Positions 1 through 8,156 of a stretch of DNA of 64,000 nt are shown here, piece after piece. The stretch covers positions 27,431 through 91,430 of the forward strand of contig NZ_DFUE01000039.1 in assembly GCF_002379585.1 (NCBI RefSeq), in the 5' to 3' direction. The notes under the pieces are model-generated. The model made no database searches, was not told the DNA's origin, and saw nothing but the letters and a program-made list of their open reading frames with translations. The stretch comes from Pseudomonas sp. UBA4194. Its GTDB lineage: Bacteria > Pseudomonadota > Gammaproteobacteria > Pseudomonadales > Pseudomonadaceae. Numbering within the stretch: the first letter of the stretch is position 1; every line of letters starts with the position of its first letter. The position numbers and the translations under genes are program-made.

Positions 1-2
1 GT

Positions 3-46
3 ACGCCGCTCCTACAAAGGCTCCTCACCTCCTGTAGGAGCGGCGT
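3..46. repeat. REP-type palindrome downstream of the DAHP synthase gene
   Basis: Two 14-base arms (ACGCCGCTCCTACA at 3-16 and its perfect reverse complement at 33-46) face each other across a 16-base centre and are followed by the usual GCAGCCGCGAAG tail. This is the Pseudomonas intergenic REP layout. It lies just past the stop codon of the minus-strand DAHP synthase gene, a typical 3'-end position where it may protect or end the transcript. Confidence 0.75.
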
Positions 47-81
47 GCAGCCGCGAAGGGGCCATCAGCCGCAGCGCCTAT

Positions 82-1428
82 CTATCGCCGGACCTGCTTC
101 AGCGTTTCGGCAATCATGAAGGCCAGCTCCAACGACTGATCCGCGTTCATCCGTGGGTCGCAATGGGTGTGATACCGGTCCGACAAGCCATCCTCGGTGA
201 TGGGGCGAGCGCCGCCGATGCACTCGGTGACGTTTTGTCCGGTCATCTCGATATGGATGCCGCCGGCATAGCTGCCTTCGGCCTGATGCACTTGGAAGAA
301 CTGCTTCACCTCACTGAGGATCTGCGCGAAATCGCGGGTCTTGTAGCCGCTGCTGGCCTTGATGGTGTTGCCGTGCATCGGGTCCGAACTCCACAGCACC
401 TGCCGCCCCTCGCGTTCCACCGCGCGGATCAACGCTGGCAGATGCTCGCCGACCTTGCCCGCCCCCATGCGCACGATCAGGTTCAACCGGCCCGGATCGT
501 TGCTGGGGTTGAGGATGTCGATCAGGCGCAGCAGGTCTTCAGTGTTCATGCTGGGCCCGACCTTGACCCCGATCGGGTTGTGCACGCCGCGCAGAAACTC
601 CACATGAGCGCCGTCTAGTTGTCGCGTGCGGTCGCCGATCCACAGCATGTGCGCCGAGCAATCGTAGTAGTCGTTGGTCAGGCTGTCGCGGCGTACGAAG
701 GCTTCTTCGTAATTGAGCAGCAGCGCTTCATGGGCGGTGAAGAAGCTGGTTTCACGCAGTTGCGGCGAACTGTCCATGCCGCAGGCACGCATGAATGCCA
801 GGGTTTCGTCGATGCGGTCGGCCAACTGATGGTACTTCTGCGCCAGCGCGGAGTTGGCGATGAAGTCCAGGTTCCACTTGTGCACCTGATGCAGGTCGGC
901 AAAGCCACCTTGGGCAAAGGCACGCAGCAGATTCAGGCTGGCCGTGGACTGGTGATAGGCCTGAACCAGGCGCTCAGGGTCGGGCGTGCGGCTTTTTTCA
1001 TCGAAGCCGATGCCATTGACGATGTCGCCGCGGTAGGCCGGCAGGGTGACCAGCCCCTGGGTTTCATCACCGGTGGAGCGTGGCTTGGCGAACTGACCGG
1101 CCATGCGCCCGACCTTGACCACTGGGCAGCCGGCCGCGAAAGTCATGACGATCGCCATCTGCAACAGCACTTTGAAGGTGTCACGAATTTTCGCCGCCGA
1201 GAACTCCGCGAAGCTTTCCGCGCAATCGCCGCCCTGCAACAGGAACGCCCGGCCCTGGGTGACTTCACCGAACTGCCTGCGCAACTCGCGCGCCTCCCCC
1301 GCGAACACCAATGGCGGGTAGCTGGCCAGGCGCTGCTCCACTTGGGCCAGATGTTCGGCGTCAGGGTAAATGGGTTGCTGCTCGATGGGCAGGGCGCGCC
1401 AGCTGTCGGGGGTCCACGGGATGGTCAT
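82..1428 (-). CDS. 3-deoxy-7-phosphoheptulonate synthase, class II (plant-like)
   Basis: Condenses phosphoenolpyruvate and erythrose-4-phosphate to DAHP, the first step of the shikimate pathway, in the cytosol. The 448-residue protein has the class II signature LLQGGDCAESF (Cys69 a likely metal ligand), the KVGRMAGQFAKPRS stretch near residues 105-118, SSDPMHGNT and the HIEMTGQNVTEC segment. It has no similarity to class I AroF/G/H proteins. Length and order match the stand-alone class II enzyme of Pseudomonas (PA2843 type, from memory) rather than the phenazine-linked PhzC, and no phenazine genes are near. It is transcribed alone, with REP elements on both sides. The translation start is not decided by a strong ribosome site. 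Confidence 0.95.
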   Translation of the reverse strand: MTIPWTPDSWRALPIEQQPIYPDAEHLAQVEQRLASYPPLVFAGEARELRRQFGEVTQGRAFLLQGGDCAESFAEFSAAKIRDTFKVLLQMAIVMTFAAGCPVVKVGRMAGQFAKPRSTGDETQGLVTLPAYRGDIVNGIGFDEKSRTPDPERLVQAYHQSTASLNLLRAFAQGGFADLHQVHKWNLDFIANSALAQKYHQLADRIDETLAFMRACGMDSSPQLRETSFFTAHEALLLNYEEAFVRRDSLTNDYYDCSAHMLWIGDRTRQLDGAHVEFLRGVHNPIGVKVGPSMNTEDLLRLIDILNPSNDPGRLNLIVRMGAGKVGEHLPALIRAVEREGRQVLWSSDPMHGNTIKASSGYKTRDFAQILSEVKQFFQVHQAEGSYAGGIHIEMTGQNVTECIGGARPITEDGLSDRYHTHCDPRMNADQSLELAFMIAETLKQVRR

Positions 1429-1534
1429 GGTGAGGCTCGGGTTTGTTGTTTGGATGTACGGCCGATGTTAGCAGCCCCGCCCTCATCGCGGGCAGAGCCT
1501 GTCACCCAGAGATCTCCAATACGACATGCATTCC

Positions 1535-1703
1535 TTGTAGGAGCGGGGTTGTCCGCGAAGGCGCCCGAACTGGCAATGCATGATCTGGATTGTGCAGAGG
1601 ATTCACCAACCCCTTCGCGGGCAAGCCCGCTCCAACAGGAATCAATGCAGCCACCCAGCCTAGGCCCATTCCCTGTGGGAGCGGGCTCTGCCCGCGATGA
1701 GGC
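1535..1703. repeat. Cluster of three REP units
   Basis: The 337-base gap between the two divergent genes holds three REP units: 1535-1560 (TGTAGGAGCGGGGTTGTCC, then GCGAAG), 1611-1639 in the opposite orientation (CCTTCGCGGGCAAGCCCGCT) and 1671-1703 (TGTGGGAGCGGGCTCTGCC, then CGCGATGAGGC). The sequences between them look unremarkable. No gene fits here. The promoters of the flanking divergent genes must lie in the remaining sequence, but I see no convincing -35/-10 pair. Confidence 0.75.
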
Positions 1704-1765
1704 CGGCAAGGCTGGCCTCGAAGGCTGCTCCACCGGTCATTTAATGCCACAATCGCTTTTTTTCA

Positions 1766-2563
1766 TTGCCTGTGACGAGTCCTCTGGTGGAAGACCAACC
1801 CAACGAAGCACCCCGCGAACGCGTTGAGCATGTCCTGGCCGAGGTGCATGACGCCTGGGGCATGATCCGTGTGCTGGAAGTGGAGGATTACCGGTTCCTC
1901 GAATTCGGCGATGCCATCGAGCAAAGCTGCACCTTCACCGCCGACCCCAGCTGGCTGGAGTACGACTACACCCGCGCCATGCTGATCGGCGCGCTGTGTC
2001 ACCCGGAACCGGAAAGCGCCCTGTTCCTGGGGCTGGGCGCCGGCACCCTGACCCAGGCCTGTCTGAAATTCCTCGCCCTGGACGATGTCGAGTGCATCGA
2101 GCTGCGCCCTGACGTCCCACGCCTGGCCATCGAATATCTGGGGCTGGACGACGACCCGCGACTCTACATTCGTGTCGGCGATGCCCTGGAGCTCTTGCCC
2201 AGTGCCGAGAGTGCCGACCTGATCTTCGTCGACCTCTATACCGATCACGGACCGGCCCCCGCGCATCTGGCGTGGCGATTTCTGGAGCAATGCCAGCAGC
2301 GCCTCAACCCTGGCGGCTGGCTGATCATCAACCAATGGGCCAGTGACGATGGCAAACCTCTGGGCGCGGCATTGCTGCGCGGGTTGTACCATCGTCACTA
2401 CTGGGAACTGCCGGTGAAGGAGGGCAACGTCATCCTGATGGTGCCCGCAGACCTGGAACAGAACCTGGACCTGCAGGGCCTGCGCGAACGAGCCGAAGCA
2501 CTGGCGCCGCGGCTGGGGTATTCGTTGCAGGGACTGATCGACGTGGTCCGACCCGCCACCTAG
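1766..2563 (+). CDS. Spermidine-synthase-like methyltransferase-fold protein
   Basis: A 265-residue protein with the Rossmann core of the SpeE/spermidine synthase family: the SAM-type loop LFLGLGAGTLTQ, the acidic VECIELRPDV strand end and the later IFVDLYTDHGP segment. It lacks the N-terminal beta domain and a clear catalytic Asp motif of true aminopropyltransferases, so polyamine synthesis should not be assumed. It is better called a SpeE-like protein of unknown substrate. The reading frame opens at TTG (1766); GTG at 1772 is an alternative and neither has a strong Shine-Dalgarno. The same neighbours, DAHP synthase on one side and a crotonase gene plus deaD on the other, recur in Pseudomonas from memory. 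Confidence 0.8.
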   Translation: MPVTSPLVEDQPNEAPRERVEHVLAEVHDAWGMIRVLEVEDYRFLEFGDAIEQSCTFTADPSWLEYDYTRAMLIGALCHPEPESALFLGLGAGTLTQACLKFLALDDVECIELRPDVPRLAIEYLGLDDDPRLYIRVGDALELLPSAESADLIFVDLYTDHGPAPAHLAWRFLEQCQQRLNPGGWLIINQWASDDGKPLGAALLRGLYHRHYWELPVKEGNVILMVPADLEQNLDLQGLRERAEALAPRLGYSLQGLIDVVRPAT

Positions 2564-2570
2564 GGTCGCT

Positions 2571-3362
2571 TCAAGCGCCTTTGAACTGGCCCGGTCGACG
2601 TTCCTGCAGGGCAAGCAGCCCTTCCCGGGCATCCTCGCTGGCAAACAGTTGTGCAGTGGTCGGCAGCAGCGCCTGACTGCTGGCGGTTTCGCCCTGCAGC
2701 ACCGCCAGACGCGCCGACGCCAGTGTCGCCTGCACGCCCAGGGGGGCCTGTTCGGCGATGCGCTGCGCCAGTTTCAGGGCATTGGGCAGCAGATCTTCGC
2801 TGGCCATCACCTCCTGCACCAGGCCCAGGCGCAGCGCTTCATGGGCATCGAACTCGTCGCCGGTGAGCAACCAGCGCATGGCATTGCCCCAGCCGGCAAT
2901 TCGTTGCAGGCGGATGGTGGCGCCGCCGAACGGAAACAGGCCGCGCTGCACCTCCATCTGAGCGAACCGGGTATTGCTGGCGCACAGGTTGATATCCGCG
3001 GCCAGCATCAGCTCGATGCCCACGGTCAGGCAGTAGCCGCGGGCGGCGACAATCACCGGCTTGCTGACGAAAGGCCCGGCGGACACCCGCCAGGGGTCGC
3101 AACCGCCGGCGGGTACCTGCCAGCCCTGGCTGAGTCGCTCACCGACCGCTGCCAGATCCAGGCCGGCGGTGAAATGCTCGCCGTGGCAGAACACCACGGC
3201 CACGCGGGCCAGCGGCTCACGTTCGAATTCGCCGTAGGCCAGGCTCAAGGCATCAAGCATCGACAGGTCGAAGGCATTGCGCTTGGCCGGACGGTCCAGG
3301 CCGATCAGCATGACATGGCCGCGCAATTCGCGGCTGACCTGACCGGGGCAGGAACGGGGCAT
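2571..3362 (-). CDS. Enoyl-CoA hydratase/isomerase family (crotonase) protein
   Basis: A 263-residue crotonase-fold protein. The N-terminal part has DRPAKRNAFD and the oxyanion-hole segment HFTAGLDL. Both glutamates that act in enoyl-CoA hydratase are present at the right 20-residue spacing: Glu117 in GIELML and Glu137 in AQMEVQRG. Hydration or isomerisation of an acyl-CoA is therefore plausible, with substrate unknown. The start at 3362 is chosen because GAGGA lies seven bases upstream, while an in-frame ATG at 3386 has no ribosome site. The stop is 7 bases from that of the convergent SpeE-like gene, so the two 3' ends share almost no spacer. Confidence 0.88.
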   Translation of the reverse strand: MPRSCPGQVSRELRGHVMLIGLDRPAKRNAFDLSMLDALSLAYGEFEREPLARVAVVFCHGEHFTAGLDLAAVGERLSQGWQVPAGGCDPWRVSAGPFVSKPVIVAARGYCLTVGIELMLAADINLCASNTRFAQMEVQRGLFPFGGATIRLQRIAGWGNAMRWLLTGDEFDAHEALRLGLVQEVMASEDLLPNALKLAQRIAEQAPLGVQATLASARLAVLQGETASSQALLPTTAQLFASEDAREGLLALQERRPGQFKGA

Positions 3363-3426
3363 GACGTCGATCCTCGATGGGGTCATAGGTGAAAGGTTTC
3401 AGCCATCGTGCCAACTCAGGCGCCTC

Positions 3427-3751
3427 TGCTAAAATAGACGCCACGCGGGATTCGCGCAAAGCCAAGATGCCAACGGCGTGCAGCCGTCCGAAAGGTCGAA
3501 AAAAGTCTCACGTACGCAGCGTTTTCAGGTATAGTGCGCGCCGGTCTTTAACCAGGCCACGTTTAGGTAGCGCAATCCCCCGAAGACAGCTTCGGCTGCA
3601 TGTCCGTACCGCGGACTCTCCCTAACGATTCTTTCATTCAATCGTTTTCGCAAATCCCCGCCGACAAAGCTGCCAGGGTGACTCTCGAGTCTTACAAGGC
3701 ATGCGCAGCTTTGGAGCATGGGTCTTTGCGGATGCACTTAGAGGCAGACCC
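3427..3751 (+). promoter_or_regulatory. Promoter region and long 5' leader of deaD
   Basis: The gap upstream of deaD has two promoter-like -10 boxes on the plus strand: an extended TGCTAAAAT at 3427-3435 and TATAGT at 3530-3535, neither with a strong -35. A transcript from the second would carry a leader of about 210 bases. The leader contains a CCGAAG-ACA-GCTTCGG hairpin near 3580-3597 and the palindrome GACTCTCGAGTC near 3680. Long structured leaders are typical of cold-induced RNA helicase mRNAs, and I infer a similar role here. No other gene is visible in this stretch. Confidence 0.5.
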
Positions 3752-5416
3752 ATGACCCAGGAAACCGGCGGCTTCGCCGCTCTCGGACTTAACCCGAATA
3801 TTGTTGCAGCCGTCATCGCGACTGGCTACGAAGAGCCTTCGGCCATTCAGCAGCAATCGATCCCAATCATCCTGGAAGGTCATGACATGATCGGCCAGGC
3901 GCAGACAGGTACCGGTAAGACCGCTGCCTTCGCACTGCCGATTCTGAATCGCATCGACCCGAGCAAGCGCGAGCCGCAAGCCCTGATCCTGGCGCCAACC
4001 CGTGAGTTGGCGCTGCAAGTAGCCACTGCATTCGAAACCTACGCCAAGCAAATGCCTGGCGTTACCGTAGTGGCCGTGTATGGCGGTGCCCCAATGGGCC
4101 CGCAGTTGAAAGCCATCCGCAACGGCGCGCAAATCGTCGTCGCTACCCCTGGCCGTCTGTGCGACCACCTGCGTCGTGACGAGAAGGTCCTGGCCACCGT
4201 GAACCACCTGGTTCTCGACGAAGCCGATGAAATGTTGAAGCTGGGCTTCATGGATGACCTGGAAGTGATCTTCAAGGCCATGCCGGAAACCCGCCAGACC
4301 GTGTTGTTCTCGGCCACCTTGCCGCAGTCGATCCGTGCGATCGCCGAGCGTCATCTGAAAGACCCGAAACACGTCAAGATCCAGAGCAAGACGCAAACCG
4401 TCACCGCGATCGAGCAGGCTCACCTGCTGGTTCACGCCGACCAGAAAACCTCCGCTGTACTGCGCCTGCTGGAAGTGGAAGAGTTCGACGCCCTGATCGC
4501 CTTCGTGCGTACCAAGCAAGCCACCCTGGACCTGGCCAGCGCCCTGGAAGCCAAAGGCTACAAGGCTGCCGCCCTGAACGGCGACATCGCCCAGAACCAG
4601 CGTGAGCGCGTCATCGACTCGCTCAAGGATGGCCGTCTGGACATCGTCGTCGCTACCGACGTCGCTGCCCGTGGTCTGGACGTTCCGCGCATCACTCACG
4701 TGTTCAACGTCGACATGCCGTACGATCCAGAGTCCTACGTTCACCGTATCGGTCGTACCGGCCGTGCCGGTCGTGAAGGCCGTGCGCTGCTGCTGGTGAC
4801 GCCGCGCGAGCGCCGTATGCTGCAAGTGATCGAGCGCGTGACGGGTCAGAAGGTGGCCGAAGTTCGTCTGCCCAACGCCCAGGCCGTGCTCGACGCACGC
4901 ATCAAGAAGCTGACCAACAGCCTGGCGCCGCTGGTTGCCGATGCCGAAGGCACTCATGGTGACCTGCTTGACCGCTTGACCGCCGACATCGGTTGCAGCC
5001 CGCGTGCCCTGGCCGCAGCCCTGCTGCGCAAGGCCACCAACGGCCAGGCGCTGACCTTGGACGCTGTCGAGAAAGAGCAGCCGTTGGTTCCGACCAGTGC
5101 ACCGCGCGAGCGCACCAGTGGCGACCGTCCTGATCGTGGTGACCGTGAGCGCCGCGCGCCAATGCCTCTGGGCGAAGGCCGTGCACGCTGCCGTACCGCC
5201 CTGGGTGCTCGCGACGGTATCGCCGCGAAGAACCTGTTGGGTGCCATTCTCAACGAAGGCGGCCTGGCCCGCGAAGCGATCGGCCGCATCCAGGTGCGCG
5301 ACAGCTTCAGCCTGGTCGAGCTGCCGGAAGATGGTCTGGAAAAACTGCTGACCAAGCTCAAGGACACCCGTGTCGCTGGCAAGCAGTTGAAGCTGCGTCG
5401 CTATCGCGAAGACTGA
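3752..5416 (+). CDS. deaD: ATP-dependent DEAD-box RNA helicase DeaD (CsdA)
   Basis: A 554-residue cytosolic RNA helicase that helps ribosome assembly and mRNA turnover, mostly at low temperature. All helicase motifs are visible in order: the Q motif around EEPSAIQQQSIP, Walker A AQTGTGKT, PTRELALQ, TPGRL, DEAD in LDEADEML, FSATLP, and motif VI HRIGRTGRAGR. The C-terminal part (after about residue 460) is basic and ends with the RNA-binding domain IQVRDSFSLVELPE typical of DeaD/DbpA. The start is set at 3752, where MTQETGGF begins; an upstream in-frame ATG at 3701 gives an unlikely extension into the leader. It is followed by a strong terminator. Confidence 0.96.
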   Translation: MTQETGGFAALGLNPNIVAAVIATGYEEPSAIQQQSIPIILEGHDMIGQAQTGTGKTAAFALPILNRIDPSKREPQALILAPTRELALQVATAFETYAKQMPGVTVVAVYGGAPMGPQLKAIRNGAQIVVATPGRLCDHLRRDEKVLATVNHLVLDEADEMLKLGFMDDLEVIFKAMPETRQTVLFSATLPQSIRAIAERHLKDPKHVKIQSKTQTVTAIEQAHLLVHADQKTSAVLRLLEVEEFDALIAFVRTKQATLDLASALEAKGYKAAALNGDIAQNQRERVIDSLKDGRLDIVVATDVAARGLDVPRITHVFNVDMPYDPESYVHRIGRTGRAGREGRALLLVTPRERRMLQVIERVTGQKVAEVRLPNAQAVLDARIKKLTNSLAPLVADAEGTHGDLLDRLTADIGCSPRALAAALLRKATNGQALTLDAVEKEQPLVPTSAPRERTSGDRPDRGDRERRAPMPLGEGRARCRTALGARDGIAAKNLLGAILNEGGLAREAIGRIQVRDSFSLVELPEDGLEKLLTKLKDTRVAGKQLKLRRYRED

Positions 5417-5432
5417 TTTCGCATAGCTTCAA

Positions 5433-5473
5433 GGCATAAAAAATCCCCGACTGGTTCGGGGATTTTTTATGCC
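5433..5473. terminator. Rho-independent terminator after deaD (usable on both strands)
   Basis: A near-perfect palindrome, GGCATAAAAAATCCCCGA and its reverse complement around a CTGGT loop. It has a T-run on the plus strand and, by symmetry, also on the minus strand. It ends the deaD transcript 16 bases past the stop and could also stop minus-strand transcription from the lipoprotein gene. Confidence 0.93.
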
Positions 5474-5513
5474 TGGGCGGGGCAGCGGTATGGCAACGCT
5501 ACGCAGTGCAAGA

Positions 5514-5543
5514 CCCTGTGGAAACGGGCTATGCCCGTGATGA
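5514..5543. repeat. Degenerate REP unit
   Basis: The segment CCCTGTGGAAACGGGCTATG then CCCGTGATGA is a diverged copy of the REP core TGTGGGAGCGGGCT..GCCCGCGATGA seen elsewhere in the window. It lies between the deaD terminator and the 3' end of the minus-strand lipoprotein gene. Confidence 0.5.
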
Positions 5544-5574
5544 ATCTGCCACCGGTCCCAGGCGAGAACCTACA

Positions 5575-5871
5575 TCAGTTCTTCGCTGGCGGCACCTGGG
5601 TATCAGGGGTCGCGCCTGGCGCTGCCGGCATGGCCGATTCAGGCTTGGAAGCTTCCTGGGCTGCAGCCTTGTTCGACTCAGCGGCCGCTTCGTTGGCCTT
5701 GGCATTTTCCTTGGCAGCGTCGTTCATCTTGTCTTGCGCCGAATCCATTTTCTCTTGGGCTTCTTCGCGGTGGGAAGCAGCGTCCTGGGCCTTGTCTTCG
5801 GACTTCTTATCGCAGGCAGCCAAACCAAGGGTGGCGGCCAGCATCAGGGAGTAGGCTAAAGTCTTGCGCAT
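5575..5871 (-). CDS. Small Ala/Lys/Glu-rich lipoprotein of unknown function
   Basis: A 98-residue protein with a clear lipoprotein signal: basic MRKT, a hydrophobic stretch and the lipobox LGLAAC (Cys20), followed by Asp21, then charged residues. The mature part (residues 21-75) is almost entirely Ala, Lys, Glu, Asp, Ser and Gln with DAA/KAN-type repeats and should form a long charged helix. The tail is Pro/Ala-rich. This resembles small entericidin-like or Lpp-like helical lipoproteins, but I do not recognise a family. Asp at +2 would suggest inner-membrane retention under the E. coli rule, which is not firm in Pseudomonas. AGGAG lies nine bases before the start. An AT-rich -10-like TATATA sits upstream near 5945. 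Confidence 0.75.
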   Translation of the reverse strand: MRKTLAYSLMLAATLGLAACDKKSEDKAQDAASHREEAQEKMDSAQDKMNDAAKENAKANEAAAESNKAAAQEASKPESAMPAAPGATPDTQVPPAKN

Positions 5872-6080
5872 GGGATGTTTCTCCTTATTGATTATCTACG
5901 TGGCTAAGATCGACCGCTGCGGGCATAAGTTCCGTGTCATTGGTTATATATAAGTCTTGGATCCGTATGGATTTTTTCACGGCCATTTGCTGTAACGCTT
6001 AAGTGACGGGCAATCCGCGCTGGCCTCTGTGTAGGAAACTTCTGATTCCGGCTCCACCTGGCCAGGGTTTCATCACGGCC

Positions 6081-6108
6081 CTTGAAATCGTCCGGGCCGG
6101 CCCCATCT
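6081..6108 (+). promoter_or_regulatory. Sigma-32 (RpoH) heat-shock promoter of htpG
   Basis: CTTGAAA at 6081-6087 and CCCCATCT at 6101-6108 are separated by 13 bases. This matches the known RpoH consensus (CTTGAA, 13-17 bases, CCCCATNT) almost perfectly. It lies about 55 bases upstream of the htpG start and on the same strand, so htpG is predicted to be heat-induced here as in other proteobacteria. Confidence 0.92.
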
Positions 6109-6165
6109 CCTTGTCATCCCGCCGCTCAATGGCGGCACCTGCCATCTGATTGGAGTTTGATGACC

Positions 6166-8070
6166 ATGAGTGTGGAAACTCAAAAGGAAACCCTGGGCTT
6201 CCAGACCGAGGTGAAGCAACTGCTGCACCTCATGATCCATTCGCTGTATTCCAACAAGGAAATCTTCCTTCGCGAATTGATCTCGAACGCCTCCGACGCC
6301 GTCGATAAACTGCGTTTCGAAGCGCTGGCCAAGCCTGAGCTGCTCGAAGGCGGCGGCGAACTGAAGATCCGCGTGAGCTTCGACAAGGACGCCAAGACCG
6401 TCACTCTCGAAGACAACGGCATCGGCATGAATCGCGATGACGTGATCGCCCACCTGGGTACGATCGCCAAGTCCGGTACCGCCGACTTCATGAAGAACCT
6501 GTCTGGCGACCAGAAGAAGGATTCGCACTTGATTGGCCAGTTTGGCGTGGGCTTCTATTCCGCGTTCATCGTTGCCGACCAGGTCGAAGTGTTCAGCCGT
6601 CGCGCCGGCACCGCCGCCAGTGAAGGCGTGCACTGGTCGTCCAAAGGCGAAGGCGAGTTCGAAGTCGCTACCGTCGACAAGGCCGAGCGCGGCACGCGTA
6701 TCGTCCTGCACCTGAAAAGCGGTGAAGACGAGTTTGCCGACGGCTACCGCCTGCGCAACATCATCAAGAAGTACTCCGACCACATTGCCTTGCCGATCGA
6801 ACTGCCCAAGGAATCGACGGCGGCCGAAGGTGAGCAAGCGCCGGCCGAGGAATGGGAAACCGTCAACCGTGCCAGCGCCCTGTGGACCCGTCCTCGTACC
6901 GAGATCAAGGACGAGGAATACCAGGAGTTCTACAAGCACGTCGGTCACGACTACGAAAATCCGCTGAGCTGGAGCCACAACAAGGTCGAAGGCAAGCTGG
7001 AATACTCCTCGCTGTTGTACGTCCCGGCCCGTGCGCCGTTCGACCTGTACCAGCGTGAGGCGCCGCGTGGCCTGAAGCTGTACGTTCAGCGTGTGTTCGT
7101 GATGGACCAGGCCGAGTCGTTCCTGCCGTTGTACCTGCGCTTCATCAAGGGCGTAGTGGACTCCAACGACCTGTCCTTGAACGTGTCGCGGGAAATCCTG
7201 CAGAAAGACCCGATCATCGACTCCATGAAATCCGCGCTCACCAAGCGTGTGCTGGACATGCTCGAGAAGCTGGCCAAGAACGAACCCGAGCAATACAAGG
7301 GCTTCTGGAAGAACTTCGGTCAGGTATTGAAAGAAGGCCCGGCTGAAGACTTCGCCAACAAGGAGAAGATTGCCGGCCTGCTGCGCTTCGCGTCCACCAG
7401 CGATGACAGCGGCGAGCAGAGCGTTGGCCTGGCCGACTACCTGAGCCGCGTGAAGGAAGGGCAAGACAAGATCTACTTCCTCAGCGGCGAATCCTACGCT
7501 CAGGTCAAGAACAGCCCGCACCTGGAAGTCTTCCGCAAGAAAGGCATCGAAGTGCTGCTGCTGACCGACCGTATCGACGAGTGGCTGATGAGCTACCTGA
7601 CCGATTTCGACGGCAAGAGCTTCGTCGACGTCGCCCGCGGTGACCTGGACCTGGGCAATCTGGACTCCGAAGAGGACAAGAAGGCCCAGGAAGAAGTCGC
7701 CAAGGACAAGGAAGGTCTGGTCGAGCGTCTGAAGGCTGCCTTGGGTGATGCCGTCAGCGAAGTGCGCGTATCCCATCGCCTGACCGACTCCCCGGCAATC
7801 CTGGCCATTGGCGAGCAGGACCTGGGCTTGCAGATGCGCCAGATCCTGGAGGCGAGTGGGCAGAAGGTGCCGGATTCCAAGCCGATCTTCGAATTCAACC
7901 CTGGCCATCCGCTCATCGAGAAGCTGGACGTGGAGCAGAGCGAAGACCGTTTCGCCGACCTTTCTCACATCCTCTTCGACCAGGCGGCGCTGGCAGCCGG
8001 TGACAGCTTGAAGGACCCGGCGGCGTACGTCCGCCGCCTGAACAAGCTGCTGGTAGAGTTGTCCGTTTAA
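6166..8070 (+). CDS. htpG: Molecular chaperone HtpG (Hsp90)
   Basis: A 634-residue cytosolic ATP-dependent Hsp90 chaperone. The N-terminal GHKL ATPase domain shows the nucleotide-site motifs LISNASDAVDKL, LEDNGIGM and GQFGVGFYSAF. The middle domain has the SRE-ILQ segment (LNVSREILQKDP) and the C-terminal dimer domain follows. Start 6166 (MSVETQKETLG) matches the usual family start and lies 10 bases after a GGAG; an ATG two codons earlier (6160) is also possible. It stands alone between a sigma-32 promoter and a terminator. Confidence 0.98.
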   Translation: MSVETQKETLGFQTEVKQLLHLMIHSLYSNKEIFLRELISNASDAVDKLRFEALAKPELLEGGGELKIRVSFDKDAKTVTLEDNGIGMNRDDVIAHLGTIAKSGTADFMKNLSGDQKKDSHLIGQFGVGFYSAFIVADQVEVFSRRAGTAASEGVHWSSKGEGEFEVATVDKAERGTRIVLHLKSGEDEFADGYRLRNIIKKYSDHIALPIELPKESTAAEGEQAPAEEWETVNRASALWTRPRTEIKDEEYQEFYKHVGHDYENPLSWSHNKVEGKLEYSSLLYVPARAPFDLYQREAPRGLKLYVQRVFVMDQAESFLPLYLRFIKGVVDSNDLSLNVSREILQKDPIIDSMKSALTKRVLDMLEKLAKNEPEQYKGFWKNFGQVLKEGPAEDFANKEKIAGLLRFASTSDDSGEQSVGLADYLSRVKEGQDKIYFLSGESYAQVKNSPHLEVFRKKGIEVLLLTDRIDEWLMSYLTDFDGKSFVDVARGDLDLGNLDSEEDKKAQEEVAKDKEGLVERLKAALGDAVSEVRVSHRLTDSPAILAIGEQDLGLQMRQILEASGQKVPDSKPIFEFNPGHPLIEKLDVEQSEDRFADLSHILFDQAALAAGDSLKDPAAYVRRLNKLLVELSV

Positions 8071-8080
8071 GCAGTTGCAG

Positions 8081-8108
8081 GAAAGCCCGCTTCGGCGGGC
8101 TTTTTCTT
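8081..8108 (+). terminator. Rho-independent terminator of htpG
   Basis: AAAGCCCGC-TTCG-GCGGGCTTTTTC: an 8-9 bp GC-rich stem with a stable TTCG tetraloop followed by T-rich sequence, 10 bases after the htpG stop codon. Confidence 0.95.
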
Positions 8109-8156
8109 TGTATGTCGCAACCTTTTCCTGAAATCAAGAGCATGGGGATGCAAAGT

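Noticed and set aside
619..1827. 402-codon plus-strand open frame over the DAHP synthase gene and the REP cluster.
   Set aside because: It runs antisense to a clear class II DAHP synthase and through REP repeats, with no recognisable domain.
3701..3751. In-frame ATG upstream as the deaD start.
   Set aside because: The extension has no homology to the family N terminus and lies in the leader; MTQETGGF at 3752 is the usual start.
6073..7968. 631-codon minus-strand open frame opposite htpG.
   Set aside because: htpG is certain on the plus strand; the antisense frame has no homology that I recognise.
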